64,000 nt of DNA, from positions 90,828,000 to 90,891,999 of the forward strand of contig OY970822.1 of assembly GCA_963853835.1 (NCBI GenBank). Reading direction: 5' to 3'. Made by a program: the position numbers and the translations under genes. Below the pieces are notes generated by a model. That model was given only the letters and a program-made list of their open reading frames with translations, had not been told where the DNA came from and did not search any database. Shown in pieces: positions 51,918 through 63,747 of the stretch. How positions within the stretch are numbered: the first letter of the stretch is position 1; each line of letters starts with the position of its first letter. The stretch comes from Calendula officinalis. Lineage: Eukaryota > Streptophyta > Magnoliopsida > Asterales > Asteraceae.

Positions 51918-54900
51918 TATTAAAAAATAGAGTAAATTACATAAATCGCTGTGGTATGTATGAAATTCATCCCTCAACCTTTTTTCTGTTAAACAAAATT
52001 ACAAATAGTCCATAATTTTTAAACTTGTAACATCAGCGGTCCCTAATCTTAAAATCTGTAACATTAATGGTCCCTAAAAACTTAACGGGTTTTTTTTTTT
52101 TTTTGCTTTGGGGACCACTGGCGTAATAAAAAAAAGTCGAGAGACGAAATCCAGAATTTGATACAAACCACAAAGATGATTTATGTAATGTACTCTTAAC
52201 TTAAAAGATTAAAATATGAAAAAAATAAAATTAAATAAGAAACCATGTAGGCACATACCGTCTGATTTCTTCTTTTAGTCTCAAATTTTCCATTGCAAAT
52301 CTTGTTACTTCTTGGTTTCTATCAACTTGGGACCTTAAAACTTCTAATTCCTTTAAATGTTCTTCTTTTTCTTTTAATAAATGTGTTTCTGCAGTTAGTT
52401 TACCAGATGCAACGCCTTCAAGCCTCTTAATTGCAGCCTCACGGAATCTTAATCTCATTTTGAGCCCTTGGATCTCATCTTCCCTTTGTTTTGCCTAAAA
52501 TATGCACAAAATAAATGATTAAACTTCCATAAAAAGGTTATGTAAAACAAGTTTGGGTTAAAAAAAATATAAAAGTGGTTACATACCAATTGCAAAGCAG
52601 CCTGAGTTTCAGCAGTTAGTGTCTGCAAGGTCATATCTTTATCTTTTTCCCTCCTAAAAGCACCAACTAGGGCTACTTCATATTCTTTTTTCTGCAATTA
52701 GAGACAAACTTTATATAAAAAAAAAAGAAAAAAAAAAGAAATTATATGGTCATAATTTCCAGAATAAATAAATTAAGTTTTTACATGTGACATTCGTTTA
52801 ACAGCAGTAACTGGACTAAATGCTCCTTGAATTCCTTCCCATTTAAAAGATCCTGGAGATCCAGCAGTCCAAGCATCGCCTCCATTGTTCTCAGTTCCTC
52901 CATTAACAACATTTTGCAAACGAGAAACTTCATTCTGAAATTTAAAAAAAATAAAAAAATATTCCAAAAAAATGTTGTTATATTTCCTGTAACAAAAATA
53001 TATTCTGAAAATTCAGGTAAAACCTTTAGTTGTTGAATTTGCATCCTCATAGCAAGAACATCTCCAGAAGCATCTTCATTAATGGTAGCCTAAGGAAATT
53101 ATTTTAAATCTCAGAAACCATAAATTAAGATAAATTTTCAACCCAGTTAAAAAGAATTTGTAATGTTGGTATGTGAAGTTATAAATAATAAAAAGTGGAT
53201 AATGATTAACATACATGATTTTTGATGAACTTTGCACGTTGAGCGAATTTGAGTGTACTCAATGTCTCCAATGAATTGCTGCAGGGTCAAAGTCAAACAT
53301 GTTACTCCATACATGAACTTGAATTAAAGACATTTAAGAAAGATAAAAATAATATTATAAGGGTGACAATATTTTGACTAACTAGTGATCATGTCTCACG
53401 TGCAGTAAAACAAACATCTATTTTTATAGCTTTTTTTCCAGTTTTCACTTTTGTGCATGGTTTGATTTGGTGATTATAAGTGATCAATTTATGAGCGTTA
53501 TTAAAAACAATTGAATTTTTGTAATTGTATGCAGTTAAAAATGAAATAATTATATAGTTAACGAGGATATGCACTCACCAACTAGATGGACTGATATTTG
53601 CAATTATTGTAGTTTTTGAATTTCCTCCAAGAGAATCCTGAAATTCATGCAACCTTTTATATCAAACATTCAAACCGCATTAAAAACAAATAAGATCTAC
53701 TAATAAGATCGTATTTCTACTACCAACAGCATTAAAAATGTAAATATTTCACCAATTGTTATTAATATTTTATGAAGCAAAAAAAAGCAAACCTGAAGTA
53801 AAAATGTGAGTTTTGAATCCCGATATGGGACATGTTGAGATTTCCCATTTGATACATTGACAAGGTTCATGATAACAAGTCTGCATGTTTAATAGCCACC
53901 ATTAAGTTAAAAATACAGTTAATCTAAATACATAACTATATTTTATTATTATATCAACATGAGGATGAAGAATACCCTAAAGTTGAAAGTGATTTATTTA
54001 TATTTGTAGCTTCTTTCAAACGTTCTCCTTCAGCACCAGAACTTTTCTGCCTGAGTTATGACAATTTTATTTATCATCAGCATATAAATATTAATTATTA
54101 TAATCCAGTCCCTTGAATGATACTAAAAAAAAAAAATTTACCTCTCAGATCCTGCCAAATCCACAAGATTAAGACGGGCAAACCGATGATGTGTCACACC
54201 TTGAGAGTTCCACTGTAAGCAACAAAATTGGCTAAAACTTAAAACTGAAGATTTTATAATTATTATTTATGATTATAATTTAATAATATAAAGGTACTCA
54301 CTTTACTTTCTATTATGCATGTAAATACACTGTGAGATCGACTGCTTGCATGATTCATGTTTGTGGAAGCAACTTTTCTGTTTGTAGCACCCTGAATTGC
54401 ATTAATCATAATTAATTATGTTAATTGTATTTGTCTTCAAACAAGTAATTAAAATAAACTGGTCTTTTGATTAACAATAACATAATGCCATAATGGAACT
54501 GTTTGGATGCAAACCTGAATAAGTTGTTGAATCACATCTCTGCAACTGGTTACCTCAATCTCCTTCAGATTATCCACATAAATACCTTTTTTAGTGTCTT
54601 CTCTTATCTGGACAAAAAAAAAAAAAAAATTATCTCTTTAAATGCTAACATGAAATAATAAAATAATATCTGCTTAATTAGCTGAAAATGAGAGAATAAT
54701 AAGATCATGTTATGTGTGACCTGTAAATTGGTGGATGATGGATCTAACAGGTCGAGTATTTGCTCATTGTATATCTCCAAAAATGAACATTTACAAGTGT
54801 ATTGTATCTTTTCTTCCCTTCTAGCCTCTCTATCCTGTAGCATTTAAGTTAAATATTAAATTAATGAATAATGATACAACTTTGTGTCTGTAATACAAAA

Positions 54901-55971
54901 TGCAATATAGAATCTTTACCTTTTGAATACGTGTAAAAAGATACTCAAAAACCCTAGGTGTCATTCCTGAATTCACACTATGTCTTCTAGACCCCCCTTC
55001 AATGTCCCCAAGCATTGTGTGTGTCTTTCCACTACCAGTCTGCACTTAAAACAGTAATATTATGTTACAGAAAATCAAATTAAACTGGATAATTACACTA
55101 ATAATCAGTTACAAGTTAGTTACAACATAAAAAACTGAAGTTAAAAGAAGGCAAACTCACTTGTCCATAAGCAAACATGCAGCTGTTGTAGCCACCCATA
55201 CAATTTTCCACCATTGGTACTCCAGCAGCTTTGAATAGCATTTCCTGCAACATTAACAGTAATTTAATGAAGAATATAAATTCTGTAATTAAAAAAAGTG
55301 AAATATACCTGGGTAACATGTTCATCAGCAACATGATCAAAGGTGAAACGTGCTTCTGGGGGCCCAATCCATGTAATTGTCTGACTGCTGCCCTGTTTAA
55401 CACATCTACTTGGCCCTTGAACAGCTATCTCTGAACTGCTAAGAGGTCGTACTCTTATTATCACCTGCATTCAGTAAACAAGTTAGACTGTAATTCTGAG
55501 AAGAACTTTAAATTTCCTGAAGACAGCAATGTTAGCGCATTTTTAGATCAAATCAGCTTACAGATTCACTTATAATGAGATTGATTATCAGCATAAGTTA
55601 TTGAATCGTATAAAACTAGGTTAACTTTCGTAAACACTGAAAGTTTCTGCTAGTCTGTTCATAAGTCGATCTAATTGGTCAAATCGGAACCCTAAATCAT
55701 TAACCAGTACCTGAACATTGTGGTCTTTCCAAAAGGAAGGATCTTCTCGGAACTCAAAACTATCATTTAGATTAACAGAAAGAGATGAACAATCGCCTCT
55801 ATCTCTGAAACGTGAAACGGTGGATGAATTGAAAGGAGTTTCTTTCTTTGCGGACTTGAAAACATCTGGCGTACTCCTGACCGGCGGCTGCATCGATTCC
55901 GACGGACGGCAGTGTTCTTGATATCCAAATCTAGACTTAAAATCACTTGAAGCCTCGGAAATGTGTGGCAT
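49695..55971 (-). CDS. KIN-12E-type kinesin, 20 exons, 1212 aa
   Basis: Plus-end microtubule motor of the plant KIN-12 family, linked to spindle/phragmoplast function in dividing cells (family knowledge). Exons: 55971-55711, 55464-55309, 55244-55161, 55039-54920, 54834-54721, 54607-54515, 54391-54302, 54212-54142, 54050-53976, 53880-53793, 53637-53579, 53278-53215, 53089-53024, 52934-52785, 52691-52587, 52494-52259, 51848-51779, 51668-51612, 51496-51437, 51314-49695. They total 1213 codons with stop, with no frame break. The N-terminus MPHISEASSDFKSRFG resembles KIN-12E. Motor motifs: P-loop GQTGSGKT (166-173), switch I NHASSRSH (289-296), switch II LVDLAGSER (322-330), HVPYRDSKLT. From about residue 430 to the end, heptad-rich coiled coil (540-codon last exon). 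Length is slightly under Arabidopsis KIN12E. Confidence 0.93.
51875..51915. repeat. ATA trinucleotide microsatellite in kinesin intron 16
   Basis: About 13 tandem ATA/TAA units just upstream on the plus strand of a MITE. Confidence 0.93.
51930..52195. mobile_element. MITE of the GAGTAAATTACA group in kinesin intron 16
   Basis: GAGTAAATTACATAAATCGC on the left and inverse TTTATGTAATGTACTC on the right. The inside carries CCCTCAACC ... GAGAGACGAAATCC and ACCACTGGCG, shared with the SPPL intron 3 copy. 266 bp, non-coding. Confidence 0.8.
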
Positions 55972-56390
55972 TTGTGAGCTGATGATTGAGAGAAAGAGAG
56001 ATTTGGGTTTGGATTCAAAACAAGTGGAACGTTTGGGGGGTTAAAGATTTGAAATTTTTGAAATGTAAGAGCTGGCCGCGTCTGGTTTGATTCATTCTAG
56101 TTTAGAATGTACATATTTAGTCCCTCAACTCTTTGACTTTAATCAGTTTTTGCCTTAGCCCAAAACATAATGTCACATCATTTTTCTCTCTCCATACCAC
56201 ACATATGACAAATCACGATCAAACTCACATAGTTGTAACGAAACACGCAACCGAACCTTTTTAAAATTGTTTTTAATTCCATTAATAATTAAAATATCAT
56301 TACTTTAATAAATAAATAAACATGTTAATAAAATTTAGTGGTTATTAGTTCGGTGTCAAATGTGTTTCACTAAATTAGCTCTAAGACTCA
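55972..56390. other. Kinesin promoter region
   Basis: Upstream of the kinesin start on the minus strand. I find no exact mitosis-specific activator core; CCAAACGTTCC near 56030 is only similar. No gene seen. Confidence 0.5.
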
Positions 56391-56662
56391 GAGCATTTCC
56401 AATCATACTCTATTACCCCCTTCAACATATAGGGAATGAAAATATCACTTTATATTTGAAATGAGAGGGGATCTCTCTATTTATGGACTCCGCACATGCT
56501 TTGTGACTGAAATGTCAGTGGAGTGTGGGTCCCACTAATTTTAAAGAGTTGTAAAGAGATTAATAGAGTGTATGGTTGAAATTTAGATTTTGTTTAGAGG
56601 GGATGAGCCGATCATTTATAAAAATATAGTGAGTTGTATAGAAGGAGTAGTTGGAGATGCTC
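56391..56662. mobile_element. Harbinger-like MITE
   Basis: GAGCATTTCCAATCATACTC on the left and TTGGAGATGCTC on the right are inverted. Flanks TCA and TTA fit a 3-bp target with one change. The end consensus GAGCATCTCCAA is widespread in plant MITEs. 272 bp, non-coding. Confidence 0.7.
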
Positions 56663-56744
56663 TTAGATGAGCTTTATGGCTATTTTTTCCTTTTATAATC
56701 ATATCATATCATATTAAATAATATAATGCAAGTGTGCATTAAAT

Positions 56745-57545
56745 TTGTAATTTTCTTGGGAATCATGCATAAGTTCTTATTATAGCCCACTTTTCTTTTG
56801 AACACCAAAAGCTCGTTCCATGTCTAGCCTTATTATTTCGTGTCCTTTCGTATACCTTATTCTCTTAACATCATTCACACACGGCTGTGAAATAGACTTA
56901 ATAAGAACTATCTAATTCAAATAGATCACGTCAGTAAGATAATATCCCCATTTATGAGTCACATTGTTAGCTACAAATGTCACTCTTGTGTTTCCCGTCT
57001 TTGAGATCATTGAGAATAGGTGATTGACGTACAACGTTGATGTCGTATACGACCCGACAACACCAAAGAACGCATGTCAAAACTACAAGTCACGTGACGC
57101 AAATCGCTTCCAATAAAATAAATGGTTCTAACCCGTGATCACCTCTGCAAAAATGATCACGATATGCATTTGGGTATTGAGCTCGCATCCAATCCTCACA
57201 ATCAGTGTTTCCTACATCTCATCTCATCTCATCTCATCTCATCTCATCTCATCTCATGGAACCCATGTTTCTCATCGTGAAAAAACATAGAGCTTTTCGA
57301 CATCGGTATTTGTAGGCTGTCGCAAATACTCTTGTCCATACGAGTACATAACACGTTTACAAAAATCGGTGAGAGCATCACGGGAATTTTTTTCACCAAT
57401 TTGTAGATATGCGTCTAGAGCATTAGGAACGGTGTCTTATGCTAACCGATTAATTGCAAAAGTACATTTAATCAACAAGGAGACACCATATAAAACAATG
57501 TGTGTGAATAGATCCCGACTCATTCAGAAATGCTTACGACAATCT
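56745..57545 (-). pseudogene. PIF/Harbinger (HARBI1-like) transposase relic
   Basis: Minus-strand pieces in family order: MSRDLFTHIV, then NALDAYLQIGEKNSRDALTD and FCKRVMYSYGQEYLRQPTNT with DVEKLYVFS, then after a broken stretch DCEDWMRAQYPNAYRDHFCR, GDHGLEPFILLEAI, DINVV..SPILNDLKDGK and DMERAFGVQKK. These match the nuclease domain of HARBI1-like plant transposases. Several stops and frameshifts occur. The part that should hold the conserved SIDC-HW segment is replaced by an ATCTC microsatellite. Not functional. Confidence 0.88.
57215..57257. repeat. ATCTC pentanucleotide microsatellite
   Basis: About eight to nine tandem ATCTC units inside the transposase relic. Confidence 0.95.
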
Positions 57546-58012
57546 ATTGCTTAAGATTATTAAAACACATTTCCAAACACTTCCAACCTTTTTTGTTATT
57601 TTTATTTATCATTCTTTCGTAACAAAACAGGGAACATTAAATCCTCATCAATTATAGTCCCTTACTTTGATTGTAACTTTTATCTTGTTAAAGTTTTTAG
57701 TATTAACAAAGGGTTTTCTCAATTAGACACATATACAAAGTTATAAATTAATTAATAACTCCTACATTTGAAGAATTCCTCTTATAAGTGGAAAATATAA
57801 ATTAATTATGCATGTTATTAACAACCCTAATTATCAATACCCTTAAAAAAAGAAAATACCAACATTACCCTAAAAGAGCAATGATTATTTTTTGCTTAAA
57901 GTATTTATATGTTAACTAATAAAAATCACTCCTTTGAATTTCATTAAGCAGTAGTTATGCTTAATTAATTTTACATTAACCATCTAACTATCCTTAAACT
58001 CTTAAACATTGT
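57546..58012. other. Intergenic stretch, no gene seen
   Basis: AT-rich sequence that ends with the 18-bp left target copy of the following LINE. Confidence 0.6.
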
Positions 58013-60366
58013 TTTTTTGGAAACGGCAAATATATATTAAAAAGACCAACTTAGCAAGACACTAAGAAGGACACAAAGTACATAGCTACGCCAAAGCCAT
58101 AAAAGGCGAAACACACCAATTAAACCAACAACGCGTTAAATTAGTTCTATGTTTTAACCACATGTACTCATGGAGATGATAACGTCCGCACACGCCGTGT
58201 ATGATTTGAATAAATTGTTAAACACCATATCATTTCTCGCCTTCCACAAGCACCATATTGTACATTGAATAATCATTGTAATTAAGCGACTTCCTCTTCT
58301 TGAGACAATTACCCCAAATTTCCCCAAATCCTATTAATTCCACCACCGAATTGAATTTGGGAATAGGAATTCCATACCACCATAGTGTTTAGCGCCGCTT
58401 TCTCCTTATTACCGTAGGGCACTGCCTGATTGGAGAAAATCTCTTTCTTTTCCTGGATGCAGAGGCAAGAGCACCAACCGATTGGGCCAAACCAAAAATA
58501 AAAGGGCTAGAATTAACATCCACAAAGTTGGGCCCAACAGGAACCGTGGAGGGAAATGGGCCGAAATTAAAACAAGACCCATCCGGAATAGAGTTACCCA
58601 ACGTAACATTCATGGGAACTGCCACATTACATATAATTCCATCGTGTGGAGTGGTATATGGGGGGCCCACATTATTAATGCAATCAACTTGGGGAGTTAC
58701 AAGTGACTCCTTGACTACTGAATAATTTCCACTAACATTATCCAAAACATTATTTCCACTGACATCATTAAAAGCATAAAAGCACCACCACCACGTGGAC
58801 CATCTTTTGATCCGGCCATGTTGACATCTCCGATCGCCGGAGCCACCGAAGATTCAGCATTTTCGTTACAAGATTCTTCAATTAATGTACCAACTGTTGG
58901 GATATTGTAATCATTTAGTGGATTAATAAGCCCATCCAACTCCTCTGACCCGCTAAAGCCAGAATCACCAACGGGAGTAAAACCCTTTTCCTCATCCTCT
59001 TTTTGATAGTCATCATTAGCCGACATATCCTTCTCGAAACCATCATTATTCAATGTTTTAACTTCCCCACTCACATTAGAAACCCGAGGAGATTGAGCAT
59101 CGTAATTTGTTCCAGTAACAATCTTTTGGCCTTCTGATCGGACTTCCCCGACACCAGTCACCGGAAAATAGTTTTCATGTAATTCTTGATCATTAATTTC
59201 ACCTTCTTCCAACTGCTCACTACAATCATCACGTTGCGATCTTCCGTCATCTGAATCACCGTTCCAGCTTGGAGCAATTGGGACTCCGGGAGATAATCGG
59301 TTTGATTCGTGTTGATCTTCCGATACCCTAACGAGAAATTCTTTATCGTCAACCATAATATTAAACACCTTGTTGATCAATCCAATCTGAGAAGTAATGA
59401 TACCGACTCTACCCATACACAGATTCGGATTATCTTCAGCACAATCTTCCTCAATAATTACTTCTCCACATGTTCTTGCGATTATATTAAACACCTCTGA
59501 TGACCAGGCATGTACCGGAACACCAAAGATAAGAATGGACGCAAATCTTTCGTTAACAACCGAATCCGGGTTCCATCTCGATAGTCTAGTGAACCAATTA
59601 GACCACGTCGGCATCGCCTGTTCCAGAAATACCACCGCCTTTTCCTCCGATTGAAATTCCAACATGACTGACAATCCACCGAGATACCGGATGTTAATAT
59701 CCCTACACCCATCTGCATTTTTTATATCATCTAAATTCCAAAGAGTCTTAAAGCTCGTCACCCTACCCACAAGATTAGAAAACAGCCATCCCCGAATTTT
59801 ATGGGATGAAGCAAGCATAATCGAAGGGGAAACACCGGCTTTTATTTCATCGTTCACAACATCTTTATAAGATTTCCCAGGCTCGATCTTTGCAGAGTCA
59901 AGAGTATCAGCTCTGTTAACAAGCACCGGCTTAATTTTTTTTGAAGGATCTTGAAATACCTGGTTCCCGGTAGACGTCTTGAAGAACCTTTCGAACTTCG
60001 CAATATTCACCGTAATAACGTTCCACCCGATTCTAACGTTTTGGATTGATTGTTCAAAGCTGATTGGATCGTTAACCCCCAAGAAACGAACGAAACCAAA
60101 CCTATTACCAGCTTTGTTCCGTTTCTTAGCTATGTAAACATCCACAATATTTCCGTACCTCTTGAATTCTTTCCAAATGTTTGCTTTAGTGTGATCTTCA
60201 CCGAAATCAGTGATGAAAAATGACGTTGAACGTGGTCTTTGACTCATGTATTCTTCTCTTCTTCCTTGCCTCCGGTGAACGGTGGTCCGTTCACCTTGCC
60301 TTTCTCTCTCCATATTTTAACTTTCTCTCTCCATAATTAATCACACGATTTGTTTTAATTTACTAC
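58013..60366 (-). mobile_element. Internally deleted LINE keeping ORF1
   Basis: A 2354-bp element flanked by the 18-bp direct repeat TAAACTCTTAAACATTGT (57995-58012 and 60367-60384). On the minus strand a short leader is followed by ORF1, and then directly by the last 80 or so codons' worth of ORF2 (a decayed HRTNLTRCWFNWCVSPF tail) and a short A run. The endonuclease and reverse transcriptase, roughly 3-4 kb in a full plant L1, are missing. It therefore moved as a deleted copy in trans or lost its centre later. Confidence 0.88.
58389..60313 (-). pseudogene. LINE ORF1 (RRM plus DUF4283-like), one frameshift
   Basis: RNA-binding chaperone-type ORF1 of a plant L1. The main open frame is 60313-58715 (532 codons). 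An RRM at residues 29-105 has RNP2 SFFITDF and RNP1 NRFGFVRF. A central DUF4283-like region follows (NLVGRVTSFKTLWNLDDIKN, then NEIFASILIFGVPVHAW-like text). An acidic tail comes next. Near 58740 the frame shifts, and the homologous end continues in 58745-58389 to a basic RKRKRF ... IRRKRR terminus. No CCHC knuckle seen. Start: first ATG; a second in-frame ATG (MSQRPRST) lies 22 codons in. Confidence 0.85.
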
Positions 60367-60957
60367 TAAACTCTTAAACATTGTCATATGTATATTTCCT
60401 CTCCATCCATGAACCATTTAATTATCCTTAGGTTTGCTTGTTATACTGTTTATTGGTACTTCAGATCGATGATCATCTTGAATAGGCTCTTCAATAATAT
60501 CAAAGTCATCAGATCACTTGGGGAAGTTCCTTATAACACGAAATCAAGTTATAATAATCAATTTTATCACAGGTATTTAACTAAATTTCATCTAATTAGT
60601 TTGACCTAAATCAAGTTTGATCAAAAACGTAAATCCAAATAAGTTAATAGAAATTAAATCACAAACTAATTATAAATCAAGTCTTGACACTTTGAATTCA
60701 ATTAGTAAACTAATTGGGACAGAAAATTTATCACGAACTTCAATAATTAAAAGTTTAAAACTAATTTATGATAGAAAATCCATATAGTATGTGTTTGATC
60801 AGTACAGTATCACGAAACTGGTCAAAATCAAACCTGCAAAGACTTTATTTATAAACTAAATCACGATCAATAATAAACGAACGGACGATTTTCTCCTGCT
60901 ATGAACGAATGAAGAACTTGTGCAGCAGCCGATGTATTTTAGAAGACGACGTTCTTA
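60367..60957. other. Intergenic stretch, no gene seen
   Basis: Begins with the right target copy of the LINE. AT-rich. The open frame 60388-60609 has no recognisable features. Confidence 0.6.
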
Positions 60958-61291
60958 GAGTATTAGGTGTGGTGGCTTAAGCCACTTCGCCACCTCCGCG
61001 CCACCTATGCGCCACATCACCATTTCACATTTCACATTCAAAACCCCTAAATACCCCCTCTACCATCACTAACCAATAATACCCCTTTAAAGAAATAAAA
61101 ACCATTAAAAAAATAATAACCTCTCTCCTCCCATTGGTCAAAAAATGTCATCTTTCCTCCCATTGGCTCGCCACCTACGCCACCCATCCGACTTGAGGTG
61201 GGGTTTAACATGGCGCACGGTATGGTGGCGCGAGTCGGAAGTGATGTGGCGTCCGACTTGGGTAGGGGTTAAGCCACCATACCCCATGCTC
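60958..61291. mobile_element. Harbinger-like MITE, 334 bp
   Basis: GAGTATTAGGTGTGGTGGCT on the left and the inverse of GAGCATGGGGTATGGTGGCT on the right, flanked by TTA at 60955-60957 and 61292-61294. Inner GTGGCGC-type text is GC-rich. Non-coding. Confidence 0.85.
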
Positions 61292-62004
61292 TTAAGTTGG
61301 GCTTTCACAATTCTCCATCTTTTTTTTTAATTCTCTATTTTATAATTCTCACATTTTCTCTATATGAGAATAAGAATTGACAATTCTCTTCCTCTTCTTT
61401 TCTCAATACAACCAAACAAAAGATTTGGTCGCTAATTTCATTTTTCACTTCTCAAATCTCTGGTAATAGTTTAAACAAGGTATATAACACTCACGCGTTG
61501 CTGAGGATTGTTTTTGCATAACTTTTTAAAGAGATTTTCTTCTCCAGTTACATTCTATCATTCTGACCCTTTCTTAAAATCATTTCATATTTGAAGTGGG
61601 AGGATTTTTTCTCTATCTATGAACCTCACAATTTTTGTTTGTAATTGTTAGTATAATATAAGTCTTATTAATTTTGAAGGGATCCTAGAATTTTTATATA
61701 CTAAAAATTTACTAATTATAATATTTATAGGTTGATAACGATTTTCGTTTTACCATCGGTAGTGTTTTATTTACATGTTAATAATTATTATTATTTGATA
61801 AGAATTTTTATTAATATTAAATTTTGGGACTTCTGATATAAAATGAAAAAGAAAAGAAATAAAAGAGCAACTAAGAAAGTGGTCATAAAGTGGTTAATTT
61901 AATAATATAATTTATAAAAATTTTGGGTTAAAAGTTGAAGTTGTAAAAGTTAGGGGGATAGAATGTAAGTTTTCCAGAAAACCACAAAATTAAATGAAAG
62001 AAAA
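61292..62004. other. Intergenic stretch, no gene seen
   Basis: AT-rich; no open frame, known repeat or RNA gene recognised. Confidence 0.6.
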
Positions 62005-62794
62005 CTAGCAGGGTACCCGCAATGCGGCAGCGGGTACCCTGGAACAATGTTTTGTGGTAGCAATGATGATGTTGGTGGTGGATGGTAATGCGTAATGATG
62101 GTGGTGGTGGCAACGATGATGTTGGTAGTGCGTAGTGATGACGGGTGGCAACAACAATGATTGCGGTGATAGATGATTGTGGCGGCGATGGTGAGTAGTT
62201 GTGGTAAATGGTAATGGTAGGTGGGAATCGAATTATATGGGTTTGTCATTTGTGAATTAATAAAGTTAAATGTTACATAAAGTAACAATCAAAGGGCTAA
62301 TTCCTAATTTCGTTTTTTAATTTCAGTTTTGAAAAGACTTAAAGGTTTGGTGGGCCGAAATTCAAAAGCTAAAAGAATTGTGTTTTGGATAAATTACGCA
62401 GTCGTAGGCCAGCGCAACTGATTTGTGTGTTCGCATGTAACCTGTAGGTGGTGGGTTCGAATCCTGAGTCAAAGGGAGAGCTTCTGCGCCTCTCTCCAAG
62501 AGATACGATTCGGTATCTGAATCGGCTGAAGGAGAGTGAGAGTTCGAAGTTGCCGGTAGGTCAATATCCGGGGGTTGCTTTCCCTTAGTCATAGTCCTTA
62601 TTTGAAATACGAGGCCCAGAACCCTATACGGGTGGGTTCGAATCCTGGTTGATCTTTTTTGAGTAAAAGTTGAAAAGTCCCAAAATGAAAATAATTTGGC
62701 TGAATTTTTCAGCGGCTATTTAGTGAAAAGTCCAAAATGCTTTATAAGTAGTACTAGTAGTGAAAGGTCCAAAATGCTTTATAAGTAGTAGAGA
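62005..62794 (-). mobile_element. Non-autonomous Helitron, 790 bp
   Basis: On the minus strand the element starts TCTCTACTACTTATAAAGC after a host A. It ends with a GC-rich hairpin (GGGTACCCGCTGCCGC / GCGGGTACCC) followed by CTAG and a host T. The TC start, subterminal 3' hairpin, CTRR end and A/T target are the Helitron signature. There is no RepHel protein. The inside has GGTGGT-type triplets and a tRNA-like segment. The 5' terminal 40 bp is present twice. Confidence 0.85.
62385..62690 (+). repeat. tRNA-like (SINE-type) segment inside the Helitron
   Basis: Two B-box-like motifs GTGGGTTCGAATCCTG (62453 and 62633) occur about 180 bp apart, the first preceded by a possible A box about 55 bp upstream. 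No cloverleaf could be drawn, so this is a SINE head or tRNA-derived repeat and not a tRNA gene. Confidence 0.45.
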
Positions 62795-63307
62795 TAGACA
62801 ACAAATGCCATTAATGGGCCTTACGGCCAAGAGAGTTTTTATCAATTTCCATATTTACGTATTTTATAGTACTAAATATTCAGGCATATCCCAATAGTGA
62901 TGCGTCACTAAACCCGTCAGTAGCGCTACATCATCACATCCTTACTGACACGCTACTGACACGGTCGTGCCAACCATAACCCATCACTAACACATTCTTT
63001 CCACATAATCATTTTTAATTAAACAAAAAAACCACTACATTAACAAAAAAAACATTACAATTATAATAAAAATAAAAACATTATAATAATTAAAAAAAAT
63101 ACAGAAAAAAAACTATTTTATATGAAAAAATAACAATAGTACAAGTTTTTAAGCATGATGTAAAACCCCAACACCCTTCCCATATCCCTCTCTCTCTTCC
63201 GGCTCCCCACGCCTTCCCTCCTCCCGTCCTCATCACGACGGGTCTTCAACGACTTTTCTATTAATGGTTGGAGTTGAGCTTATCTTTAGAATGAATGAAC
63301 CTAATTA
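62795..63307. other. Intergenic stretch, no gene seen
   Basis: Contains short palindromic text near 62890-62960 (GTGATGCGTCACTAA, TAGCGCTAC) and a C/T-rich run near 63170-63240. No gene or clear element. Confidence 0.5.
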
Positions 63308-63715
63308 TCTCTACTATCTATAATACATTTAAGACCTTTCTATTAATGGAGAAATTAAAACTCAACCAAAATCTTTCCTTTTTTGTCTTGAGAAAAGAGG
63401 TTTAAAAATATTGCACCTAAATTGATTTTAACACGGGATCGTTAGGACAAGTGCAAGCACGCTAACCAACTGAACTAGAGGGTAGTACATCGAAAGTTTC
63501 ACAATCAATAAATCTCTACTATCTATAATACATTTATGACATTTCTATTAATGAAGAAGTTAAAATTCAGCCAAAATCTTTCCTTTTTTTTCTTGAGAAA
63601 AGAGGTTTAAAAATATTGCACCTAAAATGATTTTAACACGGGATCGTTAGGACAAGTGCAAACACGCTAACCTGAACTAGAGGGTAGTACATCGAAAGTT
63701 TCACAATTAATAAAT
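63308..63715. repeat. Tandem pair of a 205-bp unit with tRNA-like head and Helitron-like edge
   Basis: Unit 1 is 63308-63512 and unit 2 is 63513 to about 63715, nearly identical. Each starts TCTCTACTATCTATAATACA on the plus strand, like a Helitron 5' end. Read on the minus strand each begins CTCTAGTTCAGTTGGTTAGC, an A-box-like tRNA text, with GATCCCGTG further on. Unit 2 lacks a few bases in that head. Confidence 0.7.
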
Positions 63716-63747
63716 GTAAAACCTATTTCCTGTGTAACCGCTCCTTA

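Noticed and set aside
56020..56045. Mitosis-specific activator element upstream of the kinesin
   Set aside because: CCAAACGTTCC lacks the AACGG core.
57369..57554. 61-codon plus-strand frame
   Set aside because: Antisense of the Harbinger transposase relic.
61928..62288. His/Thr-rich minus-strand frames
   Set aside because: Translation of GGT/GAT-rich triplets inside the Helitron.
62440..62475. Functional tRNA gene
   Set aside because: B-box text is present but no acceptor stem or cloverleaf can be formed.
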